In this document: piece after piece, positions 45,685-58,279 of the stretch
How positions within the stretch are numbered: position 1 is the stretch's first letter
Layout: every line of letters starts with the position of its first letter
From: Diphasiastrum complanatum
Taxonomy: Eukaryota > Streptophyta > Lycopodiopsida > Lycopodiales > Lycopodiaceae
Assembly (NCBI GenBank): GCA_029204225.1
Contig: CM055101.1
Coordinates: 41,068,927 to 41,132,926, forward strand
DNA: 64,000 bases
Direction: 5' to 3'
Notes under the pieces: model-generated
What the model was told of the DNA's origin: nothing
Seen by the model: the letters and a program-made list of their open reading frames with translations, nothing else
The model's database searches: none
Made by a program: the position numbers and the translations under genes

Positions 45685-47207
45685 AGTTAAAATAGCAATG
45701 ATCGACTTATACAGTGCTTTCTTATTTCGACGGCACCACGTGTGCTCAGTTCTAGAATTATCGGGCCATCTTTCTTTTACGAGCCCTTTGAGTGCTTTTA
45801 AGTAACTTTATCTTTGTAATTACTTATCAGTTGAATATACAGTTTGAGGTGAGCTATTTTGTTGTCTTGTCTTGTTGCACTTGACGTTGTGTTGTGGTGA
45901 TTGATCTGGTCAAGTATTTAAACTATTTTCTTAACTTGGTATCAGAGCCCTTTGGTGGCTACAATCACTGGACAAGAATAGAGAGCTGTGAAGTCACGAC
46001 GGTTTGTTTGCTAGGAACAAAATCGAGTCTGTGGAGATTCGTGGAATAGCTTGAAACTGTAAGAAGATTCAGAGGCAGGGGATTGTCGGCTGAATCAGAG
46101 GACAAGCAAAGATTGAAGCTGAAAATTCTTCTAGAGGGTTGCTTGGCATTGGTGATTGGTTTGAAACCAATCGAACACCGTTTGAAGAGCGGGTTGGAGC
46201 AGAATATTGCTTGTTGTAGGGCAATCTCAAAGGGATAGGTAGTTGCTCAGTTGAATTCTCAAGAAGATCTAATAAAGCCCAAAAATATCTTCTTCTTTGA
46301 CAGCTAGGGTTTCAAGAAGGGAAAAAACATTTTTTCTCTCAATACAAATTCATTTTTGAAGTTGTGAAGAGCCAGAAGTGGGCGCCCTACTACTATTATG
46401 GTTGTGTGGAGAGGACGTGGGCGGCCGTGGATCAGCCAGTGTGCATGAGTGAAGCAATCACAAATTTCCATAGTTTGGATATAAAGGCTTGGAGCTGCCA
46501 TCGCTGAGGGAGGAGGAGGAGGGAGGCGCAGAAGTCGCGTGCGTTGAGTGAGACCAGAGACTCCATGCTTCGAAGTGCGTAGCGGCTGGAGGACAAACCT
46601 TCAAGGCACACAAATGCGCAGGATCATTGGATGGAGGTCCATCGCGATCAACGGATATGATTGAAAGTTCGAAAGACTATGCCAGCCGTCGGATTAAGAC
46701 TAGTGGTGGAGATGGGCTTTGAAAGGGTCTCAAGAATTGAAAGGCAAAATAGGCCTTCTTTTCATTAAAAATTTTCAAACTAAAAAAATTGTTGGGTCCC
46801 AAGTTTTGTGAAAGGTGAAGTTTCTTCACACTGAAAAAACAGTTCAAAAACCCAAATTGCCCTTATTTTCACCTCCTTTAGTCTATTTTGGCCAAACGAA
46901 AGGCTATAGCCTCCAAACGAAGGGCACCCTGACTGTACCTGCAAGTACGGTACACCAAAACAGAGTGATTACCGCGAAGAAAGTGTTCGAAGCGTGCTAG
47001 AACTGATTTCACCATTCCACTGGGCAAGTAGATGGGAGTTGGTGACGAAAAGCATTTCGGAAAGCGACGCCAGTTTGGCTTTCAATTTGGCGAAAGAGTG
47101 GCGGGTGGCCTGGTAAGCCAAAAATTGCAGGTCATTACTTTTGATTTCTGACATCACGGTTGGCTTCAGCATATACTGTATAGCCTACAGGTGGACTTTC
47201 AAGCAGT

Positions 47208-47809
47208 TTGGAAATGGCAAACATCAATGAGGCAATTTTGGGCGATGCAAGCAAACTTGATGGGACTTCTAACTACAACATCTGGGAATTCGAAATGAAG
47301 AGCATTTTGATGGAGAAAGAGTTATGGGAGATTGTGGCAAGTATTGAAGTCCGGCCAAATACCACTCCAAGTGACATAAGGGCCTTTGATAAAAAGGCAC
47401 AGAGGGATTGTCCTTAATCAATCTTTCAGTGAAAGACCATGTGGCCACTCATATAAGTGATGTCATGATGACTAGGAGAGCTTGGGAAGCTCTTAGGATG
47501 GAATTTCAAACTTGCAATCCAGCTCGAGCCATGTTCTTGAAGTCGAGATTGAACACAGCTAGGATGAAAGAAAGCGAATCGGTGGGATCTTTCTTCACCA
47601 GGATAAAGGAGCTGAGAGATCAACTTGTGGCAATTGGAGAACCAATTAGGGATGTTGAATTGGTACATACCACAATGAGCGGTGTCTCGGAAGGGCTACA
47701 GATGTTTGTGAGCGGCATTGCTTCGAGGGAGAGATTGCCTACTTTTGAAGACTTCCACGGAATCATGTTGCAGGAAGAGCAACGTCGCGAAGTGGTAAAG
47801 TCAAGGTAA
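47208..47809 (+). pseudogene. Copia gag of the 45.7-50.4 kb element
   Basis: EAILGDASKLDGTSNYNIWEF and LMEKELWEIVASIEVRP (47208-47417) overlap by frameshift with LINLSVKDHVATHISDVM, IKELRDQLVAIGEPIRDVEL and SRERLPTFEDFHGIMLQEEQR (47408-47809). A stop follows at 47807. The knuckle and protease that should come next are deleted. Confidence 0.9.
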
Positions 47810-47830
47810 ACCCCACAGGAGGATCAAACC

Positions 47831-49615
47831 TTGCTTGCTAAAGGCCCTGATGGTAATATCAAGAATATCCCTAATGTGCTTTATGTTCCTGGACTCAAAA
47901 AGAGTTTGCTTTCTGTTGGAGTAATGGCTAATCAACATCTTAAGGTTGAATTTGTCAAGGATGGATGTCTTATGAGGGATGTGAACCACAATCATAAAGT
48001 GGTGGCAAAAGGTTATAGAGATAGTAATTGTGGCCTTTATAAATTGGATGTTGCAAAACCAGGAGAATATGGTTTGGCTATCTCAACAGCATCTCAATCT
48101 GAGTTGTGGCACATAAGACTTGGTCATTTGAACTATGGGAGCTTGAGATTGATGGCAAAGCTGAAGACGGTAATAGGGTTACCGGCATTGTAGGATGATC
48201 ATCATGCAATATGTGAAGGATGTGTCATGGGAAAGCATCACAGGGAGACATTCAAGAAAGGTGGAGCTGCAAGAGCTAAGAAACCGCTGGAACTTATTCA
48301 CAGCGACCTGTGCGGCCCAATGAAGACCATGTTCATTGGAGAAAGCATATTATTTTATGACTTTCATAGATGATTACTCTAGGAGGACATGGATTTATTT
48401 CTTGAAGAAGAAATCAGATGCTTTTGCTCACTTCAAGGAGTTCGAGACTTTGGTAGAGAACCAACTGGATGCACACATTAAAGTGCTAAGATGATTTTAA
48501 GGACTTTTGCAAGGAACATGGCATCAAAAGACAATTCACACAATCACACGTGCCGCATAGTAATGGTGTAGCTGAAAGGAAAAACAGGGCTATTATGGAG
48601 AGTGCACACTCCATGATGAAGCAAATGGGCTTGACCGATTCACTTTGGTCGGAAGCGTGCAATGCGGCAACGTTCTTGCAAAATAGGAGCCCTACAGTTG
48701 CGGTTCCAAATGTGACTCCCGAAGAAGCATTTACAGGAATAAAGCCAAAAATCGACAAGTTTCGTGTCATTGGATGTAAGGCCTATGTACATGTGCCTAT
48801 GTAAGGCCTATGTACATGTGCCAAAGGAAGAACGAAAGAAACTTGATGCCAAAGCAATCAAGTGTATCTTTGTCAGTTATGACGAGAGGACGAAGGCGTA
48901 TAGGTGTTTTGATCCTGTAATGAACAAGATTCACATAAGTAAAGATGTGATCTTTGATGAGACGCATAGGTATGAAGATGAAGACCATGCAAGTGGTGAA
49001 AGCATTAAAAGACTTCCCACAATTTTGGAAGAAGAAGACGCTCCACAAGATGATGCATGTGCAGATGAGAATTGGGAAGGTGAGTATGAGAGGACACCAC
49101 CTATTCAAGAGCCTAGGGCAAGGTACTTGCCAATAGGAGCAATAAAGGAGAAACCGGTTGGAAGTAAGAGACATTACTTGGAAACTCGTTGGGATACATA
49201 CTCTCCACGTAGTGTATCACCTGAATCTAAGATACCAAAATGGTATGAAAAGATCATGAAAGATGCAAAGCTAAATCAACCAGGATCTAGCACACAAGGA
49301 GAAGTGAGAAGATCAACACGGGAAAGGAAGTCTCTCGATCGTTATCATGTGAACTATGCCCTAATGAGTGACATTTTGAAGTGTCGAGAGCCATCAACCT
49401 TTGATGAGGCAAAAGATTACAAAGAGTGGCAAAGGGCAGTGGAAGAGGAGATAGAATCCATCCACAGGCATGATACATGGGAGTTGGTTGATCTACCACT
49501 TGGAAAGAAACCCATTGACAACAAATGGGTGTTTAGAACAAAGTTTCATGTGGATGGCACGATAGCAAAGCATAAGGCACGCCTAGTAGTGAAGGGTTAT
49601 GAGCAAAATAAATGA
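47831..49615 (+). pseudogene. Copia pre-integrase, integrase and RT start of the 45.7-50.4 kb element
   Basis: GNIKNIPNVLYVPGLKKSLLS and ELWHIRLGHLNYGSL (HHCC pre-integrase; 47831-48193). Frameshifted HSDLCGPMKT and DYSRRTWIYFLKKKSDAF follow (48295-48430), then HSNGVAERKNRAIMESAHSM (48550-48804), which has a 24-bp tandem duplication at 48779-48822. After that come AIKCIFVSYDERTKAYRCFDP and the RT beginning WQRAVEEEIESIHRHDTWEL (48764-49615). The RT ends at KGYEQNK and lacks all catalytic blocks. Confidence 0.9.
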
Positions 49616-49639
49616 ATTGACTATGAAGAGACATTTGCT

Positions 49640-50016
49640 CATGGTCTAGCAAGAAGCAAGATACTATTTCTCTTTCTTCTATAGAAGCCGAATATAAAGC
49701 GTTAAGTTCTGCTATCCAGGAAGCTGTTTGGCTACGTAAGTTGTTATGTGAGATTGGCATGAAGCAGGTAAATCCTACTGTTATTTTCTGTGACAGTCAA
49801 ATTTGAATACAATTGGCTAAGAATCTTGTCTTTCACGCAAGGACAAAACATATTGAAGTAAAATATCACTTTGTGCGTGAGAAGCTACAATATGAACATA
49901 TAAGTATTGTACACTATTCTACGTTGTTACAAGTTGCTGATATATTTACAAAAGTTTTAAGTAAAGAAAAGTTTGAGACTTTTAGAGCCAAACTTGGCTT
50001 AGATCTGGTTATGTAA
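49640..50016 (+). pseudogene. Copia RNase H end of the 45.7-50.4 kb element
   Basis: A deletion joins the RT start to SKKQDTISLSSIEAEYKALS. CDSQ with a stop, LAKNLVFHARTKHIEVKYHF and VADIFTKVLSKEKFETFRAKLGL follow. This is the C-terminal half of copia RNase H, followed by the polypurine tract and 3' LTR. Confidence 0.9.
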
Positions 50017-50359
50017 AAAGCCTTTACTTGTAATACTATCATGGAGGTATGTCCCATGAATAGAGTAAACTCTAAAATAAAGAGAGACGTTGATCATTGA
50101 GGGAGAGAGTTAAAATAGCAATGATCGACTTATACAGTGCTTTCTTATTTCGACGGCACCATGTGTGCTCAGTTCTAGAATTATCGAACCGTCTTTCTTT
50201 TACGAGCCCTTTGAGTGCTTTTAAGTAACTTTATCTTTGTACTTACTTATCAGTTGAATATACAGTTTGAGGTGAGCTATTTTGTTGTCTTGTCTTGTTG
50301 CACTTGACGTTGTGCTATGGTGATTGATCCGGTCGAGTGTTTAAACTGTTTTCTTAACT

Positions 50360-50445
50360 CTTACCTTAAATCCCATTTCCTAGATCCCTTACCCTAAACC
50401 CTAGACTCCAAGCTCTAAACCTCAAATCTTAAATTGTAAATGCCA
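50360..50445 (+). repeat. Telomere-like CCCTAAA tract, right part
   Basis: It continues the tract at 45520-45684 across the copia insertion. Confidence 0.7.
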
Positions 50446-50492
50446 AACTCCTCCTACAAGCATAAAGCATGAAGCACAAACACTCACCTCAC

Positions 50493-50494
<2 letters not shown>

Positions 50495-50573
<79 letters not shown>
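50495..50573. repeat. (CT)n microsatellite, about 79 bp
   Basis: Uninterrupted CT dinucleotides. Confidence 0.98.
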
Positions 50574-50576
<3 letters not shown>

Positions 50577-50825
50577 GCATACATAAGGCACAAAAGTAAG
50601 AGGGAACTCAAGTCTGATATTACAAATGAAATTTGAGAATATAAAATACAAAGGATTTGGCCCTTATATAGTTGGCTCCAAAAGAGTAGATGTGGCACTT
50701 TTTCGTTGGCTCATTTCTAAATTAACAATCTACGTTAACTTTTTATTTTCTTTATTTGACAAGTAACTTGACTTTACAATGCTATTGATAATAAACTATT
50801 CAAGCCACACCACATAAATTACTAC

Positions 50826-50935
50826 GGTGCTTCGAGGCACTTAACAAAATCCAGACCTCCAAAGAAGTATGGGACATTCTAAGGACTCTCTACGATGTTA
50901 GAGATGTTTTTGCTACAATGTCAAAAAAATTTTGT
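50826..50935 (+). pseudogene. Short Ty1/copia gag relic
   Basis: A plus-strand frame reads ALNKIQTSKEVWDILRTLYD, the gag block containing KEVWDxLxxxY. Nothing before or after it could be joined. Confidence 0.65.
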
Positions 50936-51782
50936 GCCCTTGTGGGGTTAGTCGTTGGGTGAAGTTTGAAGGCTGTTGTTTGAGGATGTTGTCACTTACT
51001 CTTCTAGGTCATTTATCTTGCCCTTCGAGATTGATCAACTGGGTATGGGACCACCCAATTATGAGCAATTGTAAATGTTGTCCATAGTCTCTACTCTCAA
51101 GTCTCAAGCTTGGTTAGGTTGTCGCAAAAACAAAAAGAAGAAGCATAGTCTAAATGATTATATGATATGCATCGAGCCCACTTAAGGACTAAAGTTTTGT
51201 GACACATTTTAAAATCGTTTACTAGATTTAACATATTATGTATGGTAAAAATAACCAAGAAGACTAAATATGGAATAAGACAAATGACATCTACAAGAAC
51301 AATAGATTCAAGAATTGAAAACCTCTTCATGACAAGGTAACAATAGATTTCTTGCAAGCTAAGCTCCATTGAGAAGGGAAATGGGACTCCTTCCTATACC
51401 TTTACAATTTATTTTTAAACAATGTCACTTCATAATGCTTGATTGACCAATGTAAATGTGAACAAACATTTATGATCCAACACTTTGGTTTTGGAAAGCC
51501 ATTGTTAGGAAAAGAACAAAGCTATTAGTACTTGTTGTGTGTATAAGAAGGGCTTTCTATGATTTCCAGAAGGTAAATCAAATACACAATGTTATTTAGA
51601 AATGGTCTTCACTAGAGAAGGTACTCCTTGGCATATACCAAAAAAACCATGTGATCTGTTTGAGTATACCAACTAATCTCTATATGCCTTTCTAGAGTTA
51701 GGGTTCCAACATAGATAAATAATAGTGAAGATTCTAAAATAGATTCAAAGAAGGCTTAAAAACCAGATTTGCTTGGTGCACA
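50936..51782. other. 3' flank of PLD; no other gene recognised
   Basis: It contains the expected 3' UTR of the minus-strand PLD gene near 51600-51782. No other coding trace. Confidence 0.5.
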
Positions 51783-54700
51783 CTACGAGGTAAGGATGGG
51801 TGGAAGAAGCTCAGATTTCTCCCCTAGAATGTGGGCTTTGGTATCTGGAAACTTCGTGAGGCCAGGCAACTCCACAATAGATCCATCAGAAGCTACTTTC
51901 ACTGGGTACGTTAATAGGTGACCAGGAAGATCCACAGGAGAATCAGCAATGTAGAGATTCCAAAGCTTGTCAGAGATGCTATTCACCTTCCTCACACATT
52001 TCAAGCTCCATGGCTCCAAGAACACGTTTTCTATACTTCCTGTATGTTCATACCATAGTGACATTCGAAATCCATGAATTTCTCCTTGTGGTGAGCTATT
52101 AAAGGCAACATGATAAGGTTGGTAGGCACCCATAGCAATTTCTGTGTCCCTAGCACCATCCATGGATCGTTGGTTGATATTTGCCGATCCAATGATAATG
52201 TACTCATCATCCACTGCAAAGACAAAGTTTATATCATTAGAGTTTAGGATTGATGATTTATGTAATAGAAGCAACAAATGAAAACATTTCTCAAAAACTT
52301 CAAAAGACCTACAACATAGTGTGATTGGGTCATTGACCATGGTGTCTACGAGTGTCAACTGAAAATTAACATGTGTGGGGGCAATTTTAAACTAGGGTTT
52401 GAAGGCCCATGGTAATGATTAGGTGGGTATTGGCCCACGTGTATTTATGGTGTTGTAGAGTGCTAGGGCTGGGCTTGCCCACCTAGATTTGATCACTTGC
52501 CCGCACATGGGGTGTTTTAAGATAACATAAACAAGAAGCTAGGTGTGGTGAGTTTTTACCTATCATCATCTTGGCATGGACATAGATCATGAATCGACGA
52601 TGATCTTGTGCAGCTTTGTAGTTTGTCCCCTCTTCTGGGCTCTTTGGTGGCAGGTATTCACCTCGTCGGCGTATCTCTCGGTTACCCAAGCAAAAGAAAC
52701 AAAGATAATCTTTTAGGGTCTCATTATCAATATGATTGGCCTTAATTGCTTGGGCAACGGCCTTGTACATCATCTCCATGGTCCTTCTCATCCAATCCAA
52801 GATTGCTAGGACCTGCCCACTTTCTGGGATTCCCTCAGGCCACATGGGCACGACAATGTAGACTGTAAACCTCTCCCCTGCCTCTATCTTGCTTACAATC
52901 TTCAAAGCTAGCTCTCTTGGTATCAAATGCAAAGCATCTGCATCTTCATGGTCTTCCCAAGCAAAGGAGCTTCCCAGGAAGTATTGATTCTCAATGTATA
53001 TGAAATTTTTAGCTCTTCTAATGGCATGGATGTATGCATTTTGAATGCTTTTATCTACTGTGTTGTCTTTTCCACTTTCTAGCCCAGATTCTGCTGCAAG
53101 CTCTGGATCCTCAGGAAACCCAGCTGCAGCCCCTGCATCTATAGATCTAAAAACCTGAACATGCCATGTATTGGGATCATTCTCATATGTAACCTCTGTT
53201 GGGGGTACAATGCTACTAATTTCCACAATGGGTAACAACAAATCCTTGTGTGGTGCCTGTCTCAGCCATCTCTGCTCAAAGTTGTGCAGCACATCCCATG
53301 CTGCTGGGCCTTCAAGCCTGGAATGAATGTCATGCCATGGCTCTCTTGGTCCCCCCTTCTGCAGGCTTGATCCTTCAAAATTGGGCTGATGGAAATCATC
53401 CCTGTGCAGGGAATCCAGTGTTCTAAACAGAGAGTGGTCTTGATTGTCGTAGCGCCCATCACACAGATCAATTCCCCCAACAAAGCTCACGATCCTCCTC
53501 TGATTATAATACTCACCGCCTGGGACAGGCGCATCTACGATTATACTCTTCTGGTGGTGAGTAAACATAGCTCCAATCTGAAAACCCTGGACGAAGCTCA
53601 GGCTATCATCTGGATTTCTAGGACACAGGTAGCAAGTCACATTTGTGTGAGCAAAGAAGTCCGCAGTCTCTTGATCATGGGTTCCCATCAAGCCATTCTT
53701 TTTTACAACAGGAATGGATGTTCTGTCGTCCCAAACCAGCATCAAAACTCTGACCCCCTCATCTGCCTTCCTCTTCAGCAACTCTCCCAACGTCACCCCT
53801 ACACTGCCTTCAATTTGCCGGTAGGGATCGCGCACGAGCGTGATCTTTGTGTATACAGACCACCCAGTGATGTAGATCAGATGGTTTGCACCATTAATTG
53901 CTTCAAACACATCTTCCCAGCACCTTGTTGGCTGCTTGAGAGCTCCCCCTTCCAGGTAGATGGGGGGAAGGAAACTATCCACCATATGTGCATCCTGATA
54001 CAGGGTAACCTTGCAACCCTTGTGCATTTTATAGTAAGAATAGGGAACGCCCTCAAACCCAGCTCCCAATCCAGCACCCCAATACGGATCCCTTGTTACA
54101 TCACAGAATTGCAGCATGACTAGAACCCTGGAATTTCGTTTTAGTTTTTTCCCATTGTCATGGTAAAGATCATACCAGCCTTTTATAGGTTCTCCCCTCA
54201 GAATCTCATGCACAGGTATATTGGCTCTGCCAATCAAAGCTGCCCCAACTGGGTGATCATCCTTCACACTTATTGTTACATTTGCAACTGTGTGTGCACA
54301 GTAGATGTGGAAGGTTTCATTCCAGACAGGATTGACTGGCTCACGGGTTATCAGGCGTGTGCGATGGGTGCGTGCGCCCCCAAGATCAATGGTAGCATAT
54401 AACCTGCTTGCACCTCTTCCAAACCCGAGTGCTTCTTCAACTCCTTCCACCATCTATAGCAACAAACCGTCAGGGCCCAAATGTACATTCTTTTCTCTGA
54501 TCAGATGAAATTTACAGTCCATAGCTGATCTAAAAGCAATCTTTGGGCAATTCAAGTAAATCTACCCAGCTTATTTCATGGAAGAAGGAAACTGAAGGGG
54601 TCAACATTAGAAATTCAGGAGGCTATTCTTTTAGATCTGATCTGAAATAATACACAGAATTTGAAATAAAAGCACTGCCTTTTGCCCATAGTACTACTGT

Positions 54701-55151
54701 GACTACGAATACATCATAATTGATGGAATGAATCAGTTTTGCAACAACGGAAATTGTTCGCGAGGGAGTTGTGAAGTGTGAGTGAGCTCTTAGCAAGATC
54801 TTTCATTGATTTAATCTATATTCTTCTGCTGTAAATGCAAGTAAGCGGAGTCATTTACGTTTTATAGTCAAGCTGACAAATGAAGAAATTAAGAGATCAT
54901 TACAGCCAAAGTATGAAGGCTAAATGTTTCAGCTGTAAATTTAAACAGACACAGTCATTTAAGTCTCATGATCAAGCTCACACATGAAAAAATACAGACA
55001 GAAAAAAGTACAGCCCAACTATAGAGTTTAACCAATGACTGACCTGTCTGAAACACCTGGGGGCAGCTCCTGTCACTCTGTTCTCATTCACCAGATTAGC
55101 TGCCTGAGCTATGGTGACATGGAGAGTGCCATGGAGCAAAATCAGAGCCAT
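51783..55151 (-). CDS. PLDALPHA: Phospholipase D alpha (3 exons, 810 aa)
   Basis: Exons on the minus strand: 55151-55044, 54453-52560, 52213-51783. Introns are 590 bp (GTCAGT...CTATAG) and 346 bp (GTAAAA...TTGCAG). The joined frame is 811 codons with stop, the usual PLD alpha length, with no lesions. [14 protein letters not shown] starts the N-terminal C2 domain (residues 1 to about 150), which binds calcium and lipid. HKD motif 1 is HQKSIIVD with its His near residue 336. [10 protein letters not shown] lies in the middle. HKD motif 2 (HAKMMIVDD; His near 662) is split by intron 2 inside the Val codon. The C-terminus ends [10 protein letters not shown], typical of the family. The enzyme hydrolyses phosphatidylcholine and other phospholipids to phosphatidic acid and the head group at membranes, in stress, ABA and wound signalling. 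The start at 55151 was chosen because it gives the family N-terminus; 54453 would remove part of C2. Confidence 0.97.
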
Positions 55152-57040
55152 TTCTGCAACAAAAAGCAATTCAAACAAGACAGACAGGGGTTTCCGCGCT
55201 TGATGCAATCAATCCAGACAGAGCACACAAAAACCAGGTGGGTCTTGCAAAGCCTGCATCTGCATATCCAACAGAAAAATAAGACGGCCCACGAAAGCTT
55301 CAAGAAAACAAGGCAACCCACAAAAAAAGTTTTGAAGATCTATAGGTTGATCAAGTCAAATCAGAAACTTTGATATAGATTTTAGAATACCAGCAGATGA
55401 GTTTTTTGTTGCAATCAGCTAAAATCAATAAGTAGCTGCAGTCGGGGGATGAGAACTCCAGATGTGCAATGGGCAGGCTGACTCACTTCGAGCAAACGGT
55501 GTATTAAAAAAAGGGGAAAAAACAGAAAAACAAAATTGAAAAGAGGTAAAGTTGGATCATAACATCATGGGTGTCATACCAGGGAGGTTAATCACATGGG
55601 GCCAGCTTAATCACATGGGTTCAAGTTTAGCCCTCCCACGAATGAGGGTTTGCCATGTGTTAGTAAATAACATGTGAAACTCAAATGCACACTTTCTTCT
55701 CGCTACTTTGTGGCCTCCCAAGTATATTCCATGTGGAGACTAATTCAAGATGATGGCAAGACATGCCTTATTGGAGCCCCACAAAAAAGTTAAGCTTTTG
55801 GGGCTGGCCAATCACTTACAAGTAATAGTTACGATGAGGTAGTAGGTAGTAGTTGGAGCTTGTAACTTGCAATGTTGCGAGGTCATGGTCCAAGGCCTCG
55901 ATGGTGGAGTGACTTGAGTGCCAAAGTCTTGTCTCACTCTAGAATCCAAACTTGGTTAGGAAAGGTAGGGTGTTTCTTAAGCTAGAATAAGAATTTGAGG
56001 GTAGCAGCCCTTAAGTTCACAAAACAAGAATTTAAAGTCAATTTATGAGAAAATTAAAAAGTAATTAGTTAGTAGTATAAAAAACAAAAACTACCTAGTG
56101 CATGTTCTAAAAGCCTATAAGTTCAAATTGGGTAGGTGAAGTGCCATTATCAATAATGAGCTTTGTCTCTATTATTTTTACTTGCCATCTGATTTCTACT
56201 TTCTCTTTTTTCCTTTATTAAAACTTGTAACAACTCCATAAGAATCTCTTATGATACTTTACTCTAACTATGAGTTTTTAAGTTGGAGAGAAAATGACAA
56301 ATAGGAACTTAAAACATCACCTCAATGAAGCATTGTTTGTTTCAAGTTGACATTTTAATAGTTGTTTATAAATTTGTATGTAGTCACATCTTCCTTGGGC
56401 CATTCCCATCCTTTTGCAAGCCTACTACCCATCCTAGCTTTTGGAAAGTAAGGGTGTAAAAAACACATAACAATGATTCCATTCTATTGTACTAAGTGGA
56501 CTTCAACAATGGACGATAATGAAAGACCGAGGGACTTAGTGAGGAGACTACTTTTAAGGAAGATTTGGACAGCAAGAAGACTACTTGTGGACTTCACTAA
56601 TGATGCCTATCGAAGACTATGAGACTTAGCAAGCATACTACTTTTTACTTGTGGACTTCACTAATGATGCCTATTGAAGACTATGAGACTTAGCAAGCAT
56701 ACTACTTTTACAGAACATTTGGACAAGTAAGAACACTAGCATTTATGTGACGAAATACCAAAACATAAAGACTATCCATCTGTTAGATTTTTCCCTTCCC
56801 AACAAAATCAATCAATAATTTGGATCCTAATTGTTGGCTACATAGGTCCAGCGTACAAATGATAATAATAATATCTCTGCTTTTATAAAACATGATGGGA
56901 AAACCCATGACCATACAAGAAGATTAAAGTATTTAGAATAATACCGTAGAACGACAAAAATGAATTAAGCTATCCAATAGCTAAGTAAAAATTTAAAATA
57001 GTGAGCTAATTACTCAAAACCAAGTGCCTGATGTAAATCA
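55152..57040. other. PLD 5' flank, then no gene recognised
   Basis: The first few hundred bases should hold the PLD leader and promoter. Beyond that only a 64-bp tandem duplication (56583-56710) stands out. Confidence 0.5.
56583..56710. repeat. 64-bp tandem duplication
   Basis: Two adjacent copies starting ACTTGTGGACTTCAC (56583 and 56647) are nearly identical, so the duplication is recent. Confidence 0.9.
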
Positions 57041-57435
57041 CTAACTAAAATAGATCCAATAATAGGTAATGCAGGAAGCTTTGAAGTAGCCGCTCCTGCA
57101 AACTAAGCACGTCGAAGAATGGAAAGCGCCTGTGAATGTTGTAATGCAATAGAAATACGTTGACGGTAGAAAGAAACAATGACGGATGGTAAGGTAATGC
57201 TTTGTCCTTGGCGTTTCACCATAAGCTCCACACATAAAGATAGAAAATCATTAAATTTCTTGTGAAGACAACCATATGTTTTCAAGGCAAAGAGGACTTC
57301 ACCAGATGTACTATCATTATAATCTCGCTCCTTTTCTTGAGCTGCGTGAGATGCAGCGGCCCCTTGCGTGGTGGAAGAACGACGAAGGAGGTCTTGACGA
57401 AAATATAGGAATATAGGGATTGAACTGAAAGTCAA
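57041..57435 (-). other. Unrecognised 110-codon ORF
   Basis: The frame at 57103-57435 is open and helical (GEVLFALKTYGCLHKKFNDF, RQRISIALQHSQALSILRRA). I cannot assign it. It could be a fragment of a mobile-element protein or chance; no neighbour, promoter or LTR helps. Confidence 0.25.
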
Positions 57436-58279
57436 TATAGGAATTTGTCAATTAAGAATTGACAATCATTCTTGATATTGACCCAACCAAATTGTCGATT
57501 TAGACCATGACCCAACTATCAATATTGACCCAACCCAACTATCGATGTCGATGAACCCAAGTGTTGATATAGACCTTCTACATTGACTTTTACAATATCA
57601 ATACAATAGTTTGAATTCACGAGTTTTTACATATGATATATAATCGGATTCTAATAGCAACTAACATATTAATTCCTATTACCAAATTGATTAGACCATA
57701 AATGCCTTGTAGTTAAGTGATTTTGTTGAACTATCTTGCCGATGCACTTGTGGTAGTATAGATGATACAATGCACATCGAGCAAGCAATGAGAGACGAAG
57801 ATAGTGATTCCTTACATACAATTCTTCTTGTATCCACCTTGTCAATTCTCACTAGCATTGTATCTAATTTAAGGATATTATTTTGATTCTCATCTTTGTT
57901 AGTCATTGATGCTTTCAATCATTTGAGTCAAGTCTATAAATCAATCTAGCATTTTTGTATTTTTTGATTTTGCACTCTACATGAATTTGATGAATTATGA
58001 TGCAATCATAATTCATGGTTGGCTTGGAGATGTGATCTCAGAACTTTAAGATGTCAAAAAATGATCATATTTTAAATCACATAAATAGCTTTCAACCTTG
58101 CTTGTGAATGCCTGCAATCGGATTTGTAATAGAGGACTCAGATGCACTCATGACCTTACTCTCTAGTCCATTGCCAACATATCAAAACTAGTTGATGATC
58201 ATTTTGACTCAAGCAGAGCTTACTCTTGCAAAACTAATAAAAATGCTACTCCAAGAAAAAATCAAGAGGACATGCTAAA
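57436..58279. other. No gene recognised
   Basis: 57470-57600 has irregular repeats of GACCCAACTATC. The rest is AT-rich. Faint copia gag-like text may begin near 58070 but could not be followed. Confidence 0.4.

Larger units (their letters stand above)
45685..50359 (+). mobile_element. Ty1/copia element with complete LTRs and deleted pol
   Basis: LTRs 45685-45936 and 50108-50359, both 252 bp and differing at about 11 positions by eye (about 4%). Primer site TGGTATCAGAGCC 45937-45949; purine tract GAGGGAGAG before 50108. LTR ends are AGTTAA...TTAACT, a perfect 6-bp inverted repeat but not TG...CA. The flanks read CTTAT and CTTAC, a target duplication with one mismatch. Gag, integrase and the RNase H end are present in pieces; protease and the RT core are missing. 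Confidence 0.9.

Noticed and set aside
53389-54123. A 244-codon plus-strand ORF
   Set aside because: It is the antisense shadow of the large PLD exon, whose minus-strand reading is unambiguous.
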